Source: Mytilus trossulus (lineage: Eukaryota; Mollusca; Bivalvia; Mytilida; Mytilidae). Taken from it: DNA of 64,000 nt. Shown here in pieces: positions 10,496-22,083 of the stretch. The stretch covers positions 30,124,886 through 30,188,885 of the forward strand of contig NC_086374.1 of the NCBI RefSeq assembly GCF_036588685.1, written 5' to 3'. Made by a program: the position numbers and the translations under genes. The number at the start of each line of letters is the position of its first letter. The first letter of the stretch is position 1. The notes below the pieces were generated by a model. It did no database searches. It worked only from the letters and a program-made list of their open reading frames with translations, and was not told the origin of the DNA.

Positions 10496-11410
10496 ATCTC
10501 CTCTGAAACTACTGGGTCAATTGGGACAAACCCTGTTTACAATCATCATTTAAGGCACATAGTCTGGAGAAATCTTTTTCAAACCAGACTACCAATACTA
10601 TAGTACAACATAAGCATAAATTGCGAATTTTTTATCTTTTGAACTGTTATAGATAAAAAAAACATCTGACAAGTCACAATTGATCAGCCAATTTACACAT
10701 AAAAAATTATTGACTTATCCTCAGTTGACTGGTAATAAGAGTATACAATACCTTTGATATTGACATTTTTAAAGATCAAGTTTGAATTGGGCAGCATCAC
10801 TTTTACTTACCTTGAGTTATGTCCCTTTACAAATGGAAAAATTGCTTAATTTGCCATTTCTGCAAGTTAACCTTAGTTTGCTTGAAAAAAAATGTTATGA
10901 CACAAACACATCGATAATTAATACCAAACACTGATCAAGTTAAAATTGGGAAGCATCACTAATGTCTTTGAGAGATATGTCCTTTGTAAATTGAAAAATT
11001 GCAAAAATTACAAGAATTTCCATGCATGGGTATTATGTCCCTTGAACACATTATTCATTTATTTATGGAACTATTGTAGAAACAAATAAACCTTAAAAAG
11101 TATGAAATGATCTGCAGGACAAGATCTAAAAATATTAAACATGACTCCTTATAGGAGTTATAACCCTTAAATAAAGATTTAAATCAAGTTTTGGTGTGTT
11201 AAACAATAGTATCCTGTAGATAGAGAGTAAGTAACCAAAATAAGAATCACAATTATATCTACAAATGCATCAACATGATGACAAAATCATTAGTTGACTC
11301 CTTCAAATAAGAGTAATTTTATTCTTAATGAAACTATACGAGTATTCTTTATATTGCATTGTATTAATTAGATCAATAATGCAAGGTGAGCAATACAGGC
11401 TCCATTGAGT
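10496..11410 (+). repeat. Old, diverged copy of the AGCTCACC repeat family
   Basis: Contains 'CTCCTCTGAAACTACTGG' near the start, 'GACTCCTTATAGGAGTTAT' in the middle, and a terminal 'GCAAGGTGAGCAATACAGGC'. These are degenerate versions of blocks in the elements at 11749-13028 and 22084-23853. Confidence 0.6.
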
Positions 11411-11504
11411 AAGTTTGAATAAGTCAAGCAGCAAAAACTTGTTTTAACATTAGCATACTTGTAACTGGTTATTTCTTCTTTATTGGTTATTTAAAATCTT
11501 GATG

Positions 11505-13413
11505 ATCAAGCCTGCGACTTTGTCGCAGAAAGCTGGACATAGGGATAGTGATATGGCGGCAGCGGAGTTAGCTAACTTCTTTTAAAAAGTTTTATATTTT
11601 CAGAGGTGAAGACCTGGATGCTTCATACTAAGTATATGGATGTAACAAAGTTTCTGTCAGTCACATGTTCAATGTTCTTGACCTCATTTTTAAGGTTCAG
11701 TGACTACTTGAAAAAAAAGTTTTTCGTAATGTTAAATTCTCTATTATTAGCTCACCAGGCCCGAAGGGCCAAGTGAGCTTTTCCCATCACTTTGCGTCCG
11801 GCGTCTGTCGTCCGTCGTCGTTAACTTTTACAAAAATCTTCTCCTCTGAAACTACTGAACCAATTCAAATTAAACTTCATCTGATTAATTCCTAGGGTAT
11901 CTAGAATAAAGTTTGTGTTTTAATTTCCATTTCATCAAAAAACATGGCCGCCATGGCTAAAAATAGAACATAGGGGTAGCAGTTTTTGGCTTATAACTCA
12001 AAAACCAAAGAATTTAGAGCAAATCTGACATGGGGTAAAATTGTTTATGAGGTCAAGATCTATCTGCTCTGAAATTTTCAGATGAATCAGACAACCCATT
12101 GTTGGGTTGCTGCCCCTAAATTGGTAATTTTAAGGAAATTTTACTGTTTTTGGTTATTATCTTGAATATTATTATAGATGGAGATAAACTGTAAACAGCA
12201 ATAATGTTCAGCAAAATAAGATTTACAAATAGGTCAACATGACCAAAATGGTCAGTTGACCCCTTTAGGAGTTATTGCCCTTTATAGTCTATTTTTAACA
12301 TTCGTAAATCTTAGTTAACTTTTACAAAAATCTTCTCCTCTGAAACTACTGGGCCAAATTTTACCAAACATAGCCAGAATCATTATTAGGCTATCTAGTT
12401 TAAAAATTGTCTTTTGTGACCCAGCAAACCAACGAAGATGGCCGCTACGACTAAAAATAGAACATAGGGGTAAAATGCAGTTTTTGGCTTATAACTCAAA
12501 AACCAAAGCATTTAGAGCAAATCTGACATGGGGTAAAATTGTTTATCAGGTCAAGATCTATCTGCCCTGAAATTTTCAGATGAATCAGACAACCAGTTGT
12601 TAGGTTAACGTTGCTGCCCCTGAATTGGTAATTTTAAGGAAACTTTGCTCTTTTTGGTTATTATCTTGAATATTACTATAGATAAAGATAAACTGTAAAC
12701 AGCAATAATGTACAGCAAAGTAAGACCTAAAAATAAGTCACAATGACCAAAATGGTCAATTGACCCCCTAAGGAGTTATTGCCTTTTTTTAGTCAATTTT
12801 TAACAATTTTCGTAAAATTTGTAAATTTTCACTAACATTTTCCACTGAAGCTATTAGGCCAAGTTCATTATAGATGGAGATAATTGTAAGCAGCAAGAAT
12901 GTTTAGAAAAGTAAGATCTACAAACACATCCCCATCACCAAAACACAATTTTGTCATAATTCCATTTGTGTCCTTTGTTTAATATTCACATAGACCAAGG
13001 TGAGCGACACAGGCTCTTTGGAGCCTCTTTTTTTTAGTAATATGTTAACTATGTGTGTATCTTGCAAGGTCCTCACGCCCATCAGACAGTTTTCACTTGG
13101 CCTTGACCTCATGGATCAGTGAACAAGGTTAAGTTTTGGTGGTCAAGTCAATATATCAGATACTATAAGCAATATGTCTTGTATATTCGGTGTATTGAAT
13201 GATTGCTGGCAGGTGTCATCTGACCTTGACCGTATATTCATGGTCAGTTGTCTTTGAGTTTTTTTCTTTTTTTTTCTAATACTTAAATCAACTATATTTG
13301 GTGTGTGGAAATATTTTATGATCTATATGTCAGTTGCACAGGTTTTATGTGGTCTTGACCTCATTTTCACGGGTCATTGCTCAGTGTTAAGTTTTTGTGT
13401 TTGGTCTGTTTTT
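11505..13413 (+). repeat. Family B repeat (GTCGAGCCTGCGAC type), split by a nested insertion
   Basis: Starts with a hairpin-like 'AAGCCTGCGACTTTGTCGCAG', then 'GGTGAAGACCTGGATGCTTC' and 'GACCTCATTTTTAAGG'. It is interrupted at about 11748 by the AGCTCACC element and resumes at about 13035 with 'AGTAATATGTTAACTATGTG', matching the same internal point of the uninterrupted copy at 13414-14100 ('AAGTAATAGGATAATTATAT'). Confidence 0.7.
11749..13028 (+). mobile_element. AGCTCACC element, two internal ~500 bp units
   Basis: The left end is an imperfect palindrome, AGCTCACCAGGCCCGAAGG continuing to GCCAAGTGAGCT. The right end is 'CAAGGTGAGCGACACAGGCT' followed by the hairpin GGCTCTTTGGAGCC. Left AGCTCACC and right GGTGAGC form short inverted termini. 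Two internal units of about 500 bp both begin near 'TTAACTTTTACAAAAATCTT' (11820 and 12313). No transposase frame was found. It is nested in a family B repeat and is therefore younger than it. Confidence 0.75.
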
Positions 13414-14098
13414 GTCTAGCCTGCAACCTTTGTTGCAGAAAGCTCGACATAGTGAAAGTGATCTGAGGGCTACAGCTGGGGCAGTGGCGTTAGCTAACTT
13501 TTTAAAAGCTTTGTATTTTATAAGGTGGAAGACCTGGATGCTTCATACTTTGTATATAGTGATGCCTCATGTTACGAAGTTTCCATCAGTCACATGACAA
13601 ATGTCCTTGACCTCATTCTCATGGTTCAGTGACCACTTGAAAAAAAAGTTCAGATTTTTTGTAATGTTGAATTCTCTCTTATTATAAGTAATAGGATAAT
13701 TATATTTGGTATGTGCGTACCTTGTAAGGTCATTATGCACCTCAGACAGTTTTCACTTGACCTCGACCTCATTTCATGGATCAGTAAACAAGGTTAAGTT
13801 TTGGTGGTCAAGTCCATATCTCAGATACTATAAGCAATAGAGCTAGTATATTCGGTGTATGGAAGGACTGTAAGGTGTACATGTCCAACTGGCAGGTGTC
13901 ATCTGAACTTGACCTAATTTTCATGGTTCAGTGGTTATAGTTAAGTTTTTGTGTTTTGGTCTGTTTTTTTAATACTTGATGCAATAGATCTATTATATAA
14001 TTGTTGTATGGAATGATTGTAAGGTGTACATGTCTAACGGGCAGATGTCATCTGACCTGCTTGACCTCATTTTTATGGTTGAGTGGTCAAAGTTAAGC
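13414..14098 (+). repeat. Family B repeat, second copy
   Basis: Begins 'TAGCCTGCAACCTTTGTTGC' (a hairpin-like head) and continues 'GTGGAAGACCTGGATGCTTC', 'CACTTGACCTCGACCTC' and 'CAGGTGTCATCTGAACTTG'. It is directly adjacent to the first copy in the same orientation and lacks the nested element. Confidence 0.7.
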
Positions 14099-14103
14099 CT
14101 GCC

Positions 14104-14147
<44 letters not shown>
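14099..14147 (+). repeat. (TGTC)n microsatellite
   Basis: About twelve perfect TGTC units close the right edge of the family B repeat. Confidence 0.97.
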
Positions 14148-14426
14148 GAACATGAGGATAAAATGCTGAATTTGGCTTATATCTACGAAACTGGTTGTTA
14201 AATTATTTTTTTGTCGATTCGTCCATATTAAAATGTTTTCTTTTTCTCTCTGTTGAGGCATATGATAGAAAGATTTCATAAGTAAATGTATCAAATTTTG
14301 GTTCCGACGTCCGTGAACCTTTTACTCTTTGAACTTCTTTTCGGGAACCACGTAAAAGGATCAATATATGGATCTGTTTGTTTTTCTCTACTGTTGAAGC
14401 ATATGATAAAAAGATCATAACATGTC

Positions 14427-14508
14427 ATTTTTCATATCGCATGTATTATCATGCGGCTCTTGGGCTGATATTGTACCTAGGGCTGATAATACGTGCGATA
14501 TGAAAAAT
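14427..14508. repeat. 82-bp inverted repeat (hairpin)
   Basis: 'ATTTTTCATATCGCATGTAT' at the left pairs with 'ATACGTGCGATATGAAAAAT' at the right with one mismatch, around a ~36-base centre that contains two 'GGGCTGATA' direct repeats. Probably a small fold-back element. Confidence 0.8.
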
Positions 14509-14765
14509 GCAATGTAATAATTTGATAGTACAAACAAAATTTGTTGGATTTAGATCACGGGTTTGTTCATAAAGCAAAAGAAGCACGTCATATTAGAATA
14601 CGCTATCTACCATGTACTATAATAAGAATAGTGGAATAGAATGATATACAAATGGATGAAAATATAGATAACTGTTATACAAATATTAATATAATAGATA
14701 AAAACACACCAGAGTATACTGATCTTTTCGAATACCCATGATTATATCACCACTATATAGTATAG

Positions 14766-15344
14766 CAGAGACATATAATACAATTAAGAGATAACTGTAT
14801 TGTATTTGAAGCTTTAAGGACGTCCATCGGTAGTTTTACTGTCGCAAATTAAGTTTACCTGGCGACGCGGAGCGGAGACAGGTAAACGGGTATTTGCGAC
14901 AGTAAAACTACCGATGGACGTCCGAAAAGCTTCAAATACAATACAGTTATCTCTATTCTAATGCAAAACAAGTTTATAATTAAATTTCAATCATTATTTC
15001 AGTGTAAAATCTTCATAAAAGAAAATTCCGCGAAAAGATGTTATCTTTTTTGGTCCCTACACTTAGTGACGTCATAGGTATGCTTCCAGCGTCAAACATA
15101 AACACCGGGCGTTTTCTGGCTTCTGTGCCGCTTCAAAATGTAATAAAATTTGATAAAAAGAAGATTTTTAGGCGCAACAAGTGAGTTTTTTGTTTATTAT
15201 TGTAGAAATAACATGTCAATATACTCCGAAATTCAAAATGTCGGCTTCCTTAGTTACAGACAAGGAGATAGAGAATTTTACGCTTGCTGTCATCCAATCA
15301 GAACAATTGTTACAAAATAATTGCATTAGAATTATATGTCTCTG
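14766..15344. mobile_element. Fold-back DNA element, TIR CAGAGACATATAAT
   Basis: Termini CAGAGACATATAAT (14766-14779) and ATTATATGTCTCTG (15331-15344) are exact inverted repeats. The left part also contains a 168-bp palindrome (14787-14954) with 70-80 bp arms around a centre 'GCGACGCGGAGCGGAGAC'. The body carries no long reading frame. Shorter sequences with the same termini occur at 45141-45168 and 47794-47829. Confidence 0.75.
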
Positions 15345-16266
15345 ATAGTAGTTATCACGGTTATGTTGAATTGTCATTTATAAATCATCCTTACAGGAAA
15401 TAGTCTCATAAAAATATATATATCTGTTTATCTTAACCTAACTTTCAGGTTTAGAGATGTATTTTTTTGTCTGAGACAAGGGCTTGTTACCATCCACCAG
15501 AACTTGTGGTCATCCAATGTTCTGAGTACTTCGGACTCTGATCTATCTTATTATTACAAACTTATTAATCTATTAATGCACACCAAGTAAAGTACCAAGT
15601 AATTAAAACTAGAATATCATTATGTGTCCAAAAGACACTATTTCTGATCATTTCCCACAAAATCAGCGCATTACATTTTCGGTGAACTGAGAAATCTGGG
15701 TCAAAACCCTTCGTTGGGATATCTGATTTTTAAATTTTTTTAAGTTTACATCACTTGCAATTCAATGAACGTTCCGCGGACTACATCATATTCGATGGCT
15801 AATGAGTTATATTGCCATGATCATGCTGAAACTTTTAGAAAAGTATACGATGTTTTTTTAAGTGTAACTTGGCTACATGTACAACGTGTTCTGATATATT
15901 AACACCGGCATATTAAAAAAAAACTACAGTCAGAAGTCTGTGAACCGATCTATGTGAAGAGATTTCCAATTGTTCAAGGGCAAAGCTCTTATTTAAAATG
16001 GAACCACTATCTAAAAAAATCCAACGACCTGCATGTGCTTTGGTCAACACAGAAGCTTTTTATGAACTCACATTCTGGTAAATATCTGGAGAAAACTTTT
16101 GCAAATGGTAGCCTCACAGATATATTGTAATATGTCTCTGCTTGGTCTCTGGTAGCGTGTATATATAAATATGATAATTTAAATATATATACGGAGTATT
16201 AACCTTTCATTTTGATATATAACATATTAGACTACTCAGCATAACCAGAGACATCTATATGTCTCT
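15345..16266. other. Intergenic, no gene recognised
   Basis: AT-rich sequence without a supported reading frame or RNA gene. The palindrome CCAGAGACATCTATATGTCTCTGG lies at its right end, about 16245-16268, and uses the same CAGAGACAT motif as the fold-back element to the left. Confidence 0.5.
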
Positions 16267-16275
16267 GGTATAACA

Positions 16276-16901
16276 GGGTACCACGATTGCCCGAGAACTA
16301 CGAGAACAACATAATATCCCGAAAACAAGATAATATATCCCGAGAACAAGATTTTTTATGGTGTTATATGTGTTTTTTGCTTAAATAAGTGTAACAGCAT
16401 ACAATGATAAAGGTTTATGGCGTTCATAATTAATAAAAGTACACGCAATCTTCAGAAAATAGATTTGTATGAGGCAAATTCCTTATTCCTTAAAACAATA
16501 TGGCGGACGTTATATTTTGTCTGTTTTTATATGAATTTTTAACATTTTTTTAAATAAAATTTTTCTTTCAGTACATTTGATACTTTTCTTTTCTGTCAGT
16601 TCTTCTAAGATCTTCTAATACTTTGATTTTCTTAAGTTGTCTACCTTAAGAATGTCCGCCATATTGTGTTCAACAAGGATTTTGCATACAAGACATAGAA
16701 ATAGAATTTTTGACCTAAAATTGGATTTTTATTGAATAAAAACGAGTATTATCTCTTATTAGTATTCTTTATTATTGTAAAAAGTAGTAAAAACACAATA
16801 AAAACACCTATTACACAATTAAAAATCTTGTTCTCGGGATACATAATCTTGTTTTCGGGATATTATATTGTTCTCGTAGTTCTCGGGAAATCGTGGTACC
16901 G
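16276..16901. mobile_element. Fold-back MITE, long TIR (GGTACCACGATT...)
   Basis: About 70-bp inverted termini: left 'GGTACCACGATTGCCCGAGA', right 'CGGGAAATCGTGGTACC', with matching inner blocks 'CCCGAAAACAAGAT' and 'ATCTTGTTTTCGGG'. The 9-bp direct repeat GGTATAACA flanks the element at 16267-16275 and 16902-16910. The 626-bp body has no open frame. Its length and duplication size fit a Mutator-like or hAT-like non-autonomous element; the superfamily is uncertain. Confidence 0.8.
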
Positions 16902-16916
16902 GGTATAACACATACA

Positions 16917-17062
16917 GGGGGCGGATCCAGGGGAATGGTTCCGGGGGTTAGAACTCCTTTTTTGGACAATCAATGCATTTGAGTTGGGACTTATATATGC
17001 CCAACCCCCTTTTGTCCTGGTTTTGGGACCCCCTTTTTTAAAATGGCTCGATCCGCCCCTGT
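16917..17062 (+). repeat. Short GGCGGATC MITE-like repeat
   Basis: About 145 bp bounded by 'GGGGGCGGATCCAGGGG' and 'CTCGATCCGCCCCTG', with G-runs and C-runs inside ('CCAACCCCCTTTTG', 'GGGACCCCCTTTTTT'). Related sequence occurs at 45829-45935 and, in opposite orientation, at 60530-60663. Confidence 0.65.
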
Positions 17063-17241
17063 GTCATAGTAGTCACAGCTTGCATTCCCTTATCATACCC
17101 TCGCAATATCTTGAGAAAAAAACCTATTTATTTGTATACAGAAACTTTATGGAGGAAGAAATAAAGTGGTGAAAAAACACAAAACGTCGCAATAAGCCTA
17201 ACGTCAATAATGTAGGCCGTAAGGGACTTATCATTATTTAT

Positions 17242-18435
17242 CTGGGAGGGGGCTGGTCAAAATACAGGGGGGGGGGTCAAGTTTTTTTGTGTATGTGAAA
17301 AAGGGGGGTTCATTTTTTTTATATATATATTCACTGAAAGGGGGGCAATATTTTTAACACATAGAAAAAGTATTTCTCGTACTTCAAGAGACAAAATGTC
17401 AAGAAGAACATTGCAACAGTCAAATCGATATATATTTTTAACACCTTTGAGTAAGACATCACAATACTTTGGGGGTAATGTAAGAAGCTGCATATATGCT
17501 TCATATTCCGAATAATTCAGTCATTATACATGCATGCATTTCACTCACTTTGATCACTAAATTAAAACAAAATCTACAGCGATTTGTGCAAAATTTTGTA
17601 CAAAAATACAAGTCTCGCTGCATCAGGAAAAAATATAAGGTAGAGCAACAAATTCTCCAATAAATTCTTAAATATTCATCTGATCTGCATACAAACAGTT
17701 GAATATTTATTCAAAAGATGATTCTGAGATGATGAACACCACCAATGTATCTTTTTGTTTTCATTATAAGATCTCTTTCGGTCCATGTCTACCTCTAACT
17801 CCCTCAAAATTTGTACTTTTAAGGCTAATAAATCAAAATTTTGAGGTTAGTATCACATTTATGAATGAAATTAGACAAATTATCCATATAAAAGTCAGGG
17901 ACTCAATTGAGGTCTTTAATACGTAAAACTAAAGTTTCAACTGTTACTGAGAGGGTCATCTAAAAGATTCCTCTATAATAACATGTCGCAGTAAATAATG
18001 TGTTGTTACTGTTTCAAAAAATTATTTTTTAGAGTTACCTAGGATCAAGTTTCTTTACTAGCACAATATAGGAAATTAGATAAAAAAAAAATCAGAAAAA
18101 ACTACTCAAAGCACTGGCTTGCTCTACCAACTTATAATCACGGAAGAGGCCTCATGGAAGTGTCATATTTCAAGACTGCAATTTTCCCTCAAAAATGTTT
18201 TAGACTCAATCCACTGAGAATATTTAATTTTCAATATTTTTGTGAAATAACATTTATATCAGTGTTTTGCATGTTAAACTTTTGGCATGTTTGGTCATGT
18301 TTGATCATGTTTAATAGAGGGGGGTCACATTTTCTAACTGTTTTTACTGGAGGGATCAGATAAAAATAGAGAAATATTATTGGGGGATCAAGAAATTTTA
18401 TATGTTTGATTTCAAAATGACCAGTTTCCTCCCAG
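17242..18435. mobile_element. Putative 1.2 kb DNA element with CTGGGAGG termini
   Basis: The left end CTGGGAGGGGGCTGGTCAA and the reverse complement of the right end, CTGGGAGGAAACTGGTCA, agree at about 17 of 20 positions. G-rich blocks ('ACAGGGGGGGGGTCAAG', 'AAAGGGGGGCAATA', 'AGAGGGGGGTCACA') occur near both ends. No target duplication is clear and no transposase was seen. Confidence 0.45.
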
Positions 18436-18596
18436 GTAACAAATGATAAATCCCTAAAATATCTATTTTTTACGTTTTTACCGGCTATTGCCGGATTACT
18501 GAACTTGGTTAATACACAATATCGCGGATAAAATGAAGTCTGTGACCATATATAGATTATTCAAATTATTAAAAAAAAAAACTTTTTTGTTTAATA

Positions 18597-18653
18597 GGTA
18601 TCAGCTGAGACTACTATAACACAGAGTGTTATAGTAGTCTCAGGTATCAGTCT
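18597..18653. mobile_element. Perfect hairpin between direct repeats; possible excision remnant
   Basis: CTGAGACTACTATAACAC and GTGTTATAGTAGTCTCAG pair perfectly around AGAGT (18605-18645). The repeat GGTATCAG occurs on both sides. This is the layout expected for a tiny MITE or for internal deletion of a transposon down to its inverted termini. Confidence 0.6.
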
Positions 18654-18765
18654 CAGTAGGAAGCAAACTCGAGAATTTCTTAACATTTTTATTTCAGATT
18701 CCGGATTCTTTTCCGAATAAATTAAACTTTTACACACGCTTCCACCACCATCCGGGTTCCAAAAC

Positions 18766-18781
18766 ATGGCGATGAAGAAAG
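18766..18781 (+). CDS. Candidate first coding exon, gene unassigned
   Basis: ATGGCGATGAAGAAAG followed by GTATTT, preceded by GC-richer sequence ('CACCACCATCCGGGTTCC') that could be a promoter-proximal 5' UTR. It ends in phase 1. Joined to 24739-24807 and 25735-25818 it would give a 54-residue product (stop at 25812-25814) that I do not recognise. It does not join in frame to 20707-20789. Weak evidence: one ATG and one plausible donor. Confidence 0.25.
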
Positions 18782-19055
18782 GTATTTTTGCAAAATAAGG
18801 CATTGAGAATATTTAAATATTCAAAGCTCATATGTTCTATTTCATTGACCCTTTGCATAGTTTCAGCGCACCATAAACGTAGAATTATATGCATTTTAAG
18901 CATTGATCAATTACCCTTTAGTGTCAAAAAGTGTACAATGTTTATATGTGCCGGTTTGGGAACGGGCGCGTATCATAGATGTTTTTGGGCGGATATATAC
19001 ATGCCCAAGGATTTGTATAGCTACTATATAAATCCTTGATATGCTAGTTGACTGT

Positions 19056-19111
19056 TATGCTTTATACATTGTGTTGATAGCGTATGCTATTTACACAATG
19101 TATAAGGCATA
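19056..19111. repeat. 56-bp inverted repeat
   Basis: TATGCTTTATACATTGTGT pairs with ACACAATGTATAAGGCATA (one mismatch) around a short centre containing 'GCGTATGCTAT'. The surrounding 19000-19260 is rich in TATGC and ACATTGT blocks; nothing coding is seen there. Confidence 0.7.
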
Positions 19112-19467
19112 CCAGTCGTCTGACATACATTTGTATGCGTTTAATATACATTGTACATTGTGTTGCATGTATTTGCGTACGCTATTAATATCATTAATAT
19201 CAATGCATATATTCTGCACCAAAACATCTATAATAAATGCCCCTGTCATGCCTGTAGTTTAACTTTAGGTTAGCAAAAGTATTTTACTAATGCACAAAAA
19301 TTGCTGTGTCACTGTGGGGAAAATTTTAAGGCTTAAGTAATTAGATATATAAAAGGTAAATGCAATTTTGTGTAACAAAAATTTAATTACCTTTTTTTTG
19401 ATTATTTATGATGAGTTTTTTCCCCCTGTTTTACATTCCTGCAGAAGGTGTTAAAAAGGAAAGAAAA

Positions 19468-19900
19468 AATGTATATTAAAGAAGATGTGCACGTGGTAAG
19501 AGTCAATGAGACAATTCACCATGCAAGTCACAGTTTCTAAAGTAAACCATTAAAGGTCAAGGTATGGTCTTCAACATGGAGGCTTGACTGACATTGAACA
19601 GCAAGCTATACACTGCTTTAAAGGGCACTAAAAATGACTAGTGTAAAATCATTCAAATGAGAAAAAGAAAAAGGCTCATCTATATAAAAAACAAGAAACA
19701 CATATCATTAATTTATGAATCACATCAACAAATGAGAACCACAGGTTCCTAACTTTTTAGGTACCAATCTTTACCCTTACCTGAAACAATAGTGTAACAT
19801 CACAACATAGAAAAACACACTATAAATATCATTGAAATGGCTTAACTCAATCAAAAGACATATTAATTAACACAAGTGAACAAGCACTGAGTGAAAAAAT
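19468..19900 (+). repeat. Family A dispersed repeat
   Basis: Diverged copy: 'AAAGAAGATGTGCACGTGG', 'AGAGTCAATGAGACAATTC', 'TTCAACATGGAGGCTTGAC', 'AGCAAGCTATACACTGC'. It is AT-rich and non-coding. Confidence 0.65.
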
Positions 19901-20706
19901 TTGATCTATGATACAATGTAAATACACAATCAATAAATTAATGGCCCTTGAAGAAATAAAGGGAACAATAGTATATCGCTATGAGAATATATATAGAATT
20001 ACAAATAAAGTTGTGTATAATCAGCACCCCTTGTACAAAGTACATATTTAAGATAAAAAAAGTGTGGACTATACACGACCAACAATCAGCAAATGCCAAA
20101 TGACCAGGCTGGCCTGACTTGGTACAGGCACAAAAAGTGGTTGAGTGAAAACCAGTTTTACATGCACACAAATCTCTTTTCCCTTCATCTATATGTATAC
20201 ATCATGTACATTGTATCGTCAATGTAAAACATAACAAAAAGCTGCAGTTTAACTTCTAACAGAATGATCATGACTACTTTCTTAATTTAAAGGAGTAGCG
20301 GAGGACACATTTTATTTGGACAGTAGAGAAAAAATAAATTATTTTGTTTCAGAAAGCTATCTAGCTAGCTTATACACACAGCTTTCGGTTATGTCGAATG
20401 TTTACAATCACTTTTTGAAAATTAGTTAGACATCATATGACATTATCCATTGTTAGATTAAAAACTTTTGAAATTTGATTTTCCAGTTAATGGATTTCAG
20501 ACCATTACTTCATTACTTAATTAACATGTTTAACATGGTCTGAAACACAAATACAGTTTCTGTCAATAAACAACACAACTGAAGCGCAATAGAAACATGA
20601 CAATTAATGACACAATGTCAAAATTTGAGTCAAAGCGACCGATAAATTGAAATGACCTGATGCTTCTGTTTTATTTGTGCTATCATGTTGAATTTTCTCT
20701 TGTCAG

Positions 20707-20789
20707 GTTGTCAGCAAACAGAATAAGAAGGAAAAACTAATTGGCAATTTACTGCCACCTAGTGGATCAAATCCAGAAGTAAGGAGCAG
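20707..20789 (+). CDS. Candidate upstream exon of the NKRF-like gene
   Basis: Preceded by TTTTCTCTTGTCAG and followed by GTAACT, open in one frame for 27 residues (VVSKQNKKEKLIGNLLPPSG and on) and ending in phase 2. It joins without a frame break to 25735-25818 and then to 28209, giving a continuous N-terminal extension of the NKRF-like protein. The basic, short segment matches nothing I know, so it may be a chance frame. Confidence 0.35.
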
Positions 20790-21449
20790 GTAACTGCACC
20801 AAACAGGTGTGCTACAAGCCTTTCAGTGTGTATGTTTGGAAAGTGTATGAACATGGCAAGGCAAAGGGCTACCTATGGTGCAGTAACTTCTCAGTTGTTT
20901 CACGTCTTGTTAGAATACTGCAATCAATGAATTGCATTCTGGCATGACATGTGGATGTGTTGTTTAAACAATAACCAATTTAGCAATGAACAAAATTGGC
21001 AAAACTCAGATGTTTTAATACCTCTAAATTAAAGAGGCAAAATTGAATCATTAAGAAATGATTTTTTGTTAACTTTTTTTAAGAAAAACATCTTTTAATA
21101 TAATTTAAAAAATCTCAGGGTTTTGTTCAGTAACAACTTTGAGTTGAACCAAACCCTAGATTTTCTGCTTCTCAGTTATAAGGCAAAATGCTGAGACTGG
21201 AATTATATTTCAGATTTCACATAAATAAATATTGTATGTACATGTATTTGCTAAATATGGTTATATTACATCTCATTTGATATTTATAAGATTTTAATTT
21301 AATTACATGGTACACAAGTATTAGATTTAACTATTTAATAATTAAAAAAACAACAAGTGTCTTGGTGAAAAAAAGAAAAGTAATTCAGATTAACAACCAA
21401 ATTTTCAACTATTATACACACTTAGTACTTGTATATTCATGATACAATG

Positions 21450-21618
21450 TACTGTAAATTCAGAAATTATTGCGATGTTTTTAATATTACAAAAAATAGC
21501 AATAATAAAAGCTCGCATTTTGATTTATTTTCATATGAATCAAACAAGATTGCTCTGAATATTGCATAAAATAAAATCTCATAAATCAATGCACGCAAAA
21601 ATTTCTGAATTTACAGTA
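21450..21618. mobile_element. MITE family E (TIR TACTGTAAATTCAGAAATTAT)
   Basis: Inverted ends 'ACTGTAAATTCAGAAATTAT' and 'AAATTTCTGAATTTACAGT', with TA at both outer borders as expected of a Tc1/mariner-derived MITE. About 169 bp. Inner marks are 'AGCTCGCATTTTGA' and 'CAATGCACGCAA'. Other copies: 29089-29301, 57605-57673 (partial) and 58410-58520 (partial). Confidence 0.8.
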
Positions 21619-22083
21619 TTAAGGACAATGAAGGAGTAATTGTGCCTCATGCAAATGTTTTGCCAAATAAACAAACGAAATGTGGATGTATATGGGTAAA
21701 TACAAGTAACTCATTTGCACTTACATTGGTTTCTGGACCTTGTCTTCATATTGTACAATAGAATGATATTTTAGAGGAAGAGATACATTGTAGCGTGTAC
21801 AATAAGGAATCGTTGAATTGTTTTTAAAATTTCATCCACTTTGTTGGGTTGAATATTAGATAAAATCTGTGCAGTTAAAAAAAAGGATCTTCTTGATTTC
21901 TTTTGTATTTACAGTAGTGAACTACAACACTAAATACAAAAGAAAATATTCTAAACATAATAATATTTATAAATCTCAATATATCACCTATGATTTGATA
22001 ATTCTATTACAGTTCAATTTAAATTACTACATCTGTTGTTTTATTATTATTTAACATGTTTAATAGAAAAGATTGCACTTTTA

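Noticed and set aside
14073..14294. Minus-strand frame containing (TDRQ)n
   Set aside because: Product of the (TGTC)n microsatellite.
17257..17493. Minus-strand 78-codon frame
   Set aside because: Lies inside a G-rich repeat element and shows no known motif.
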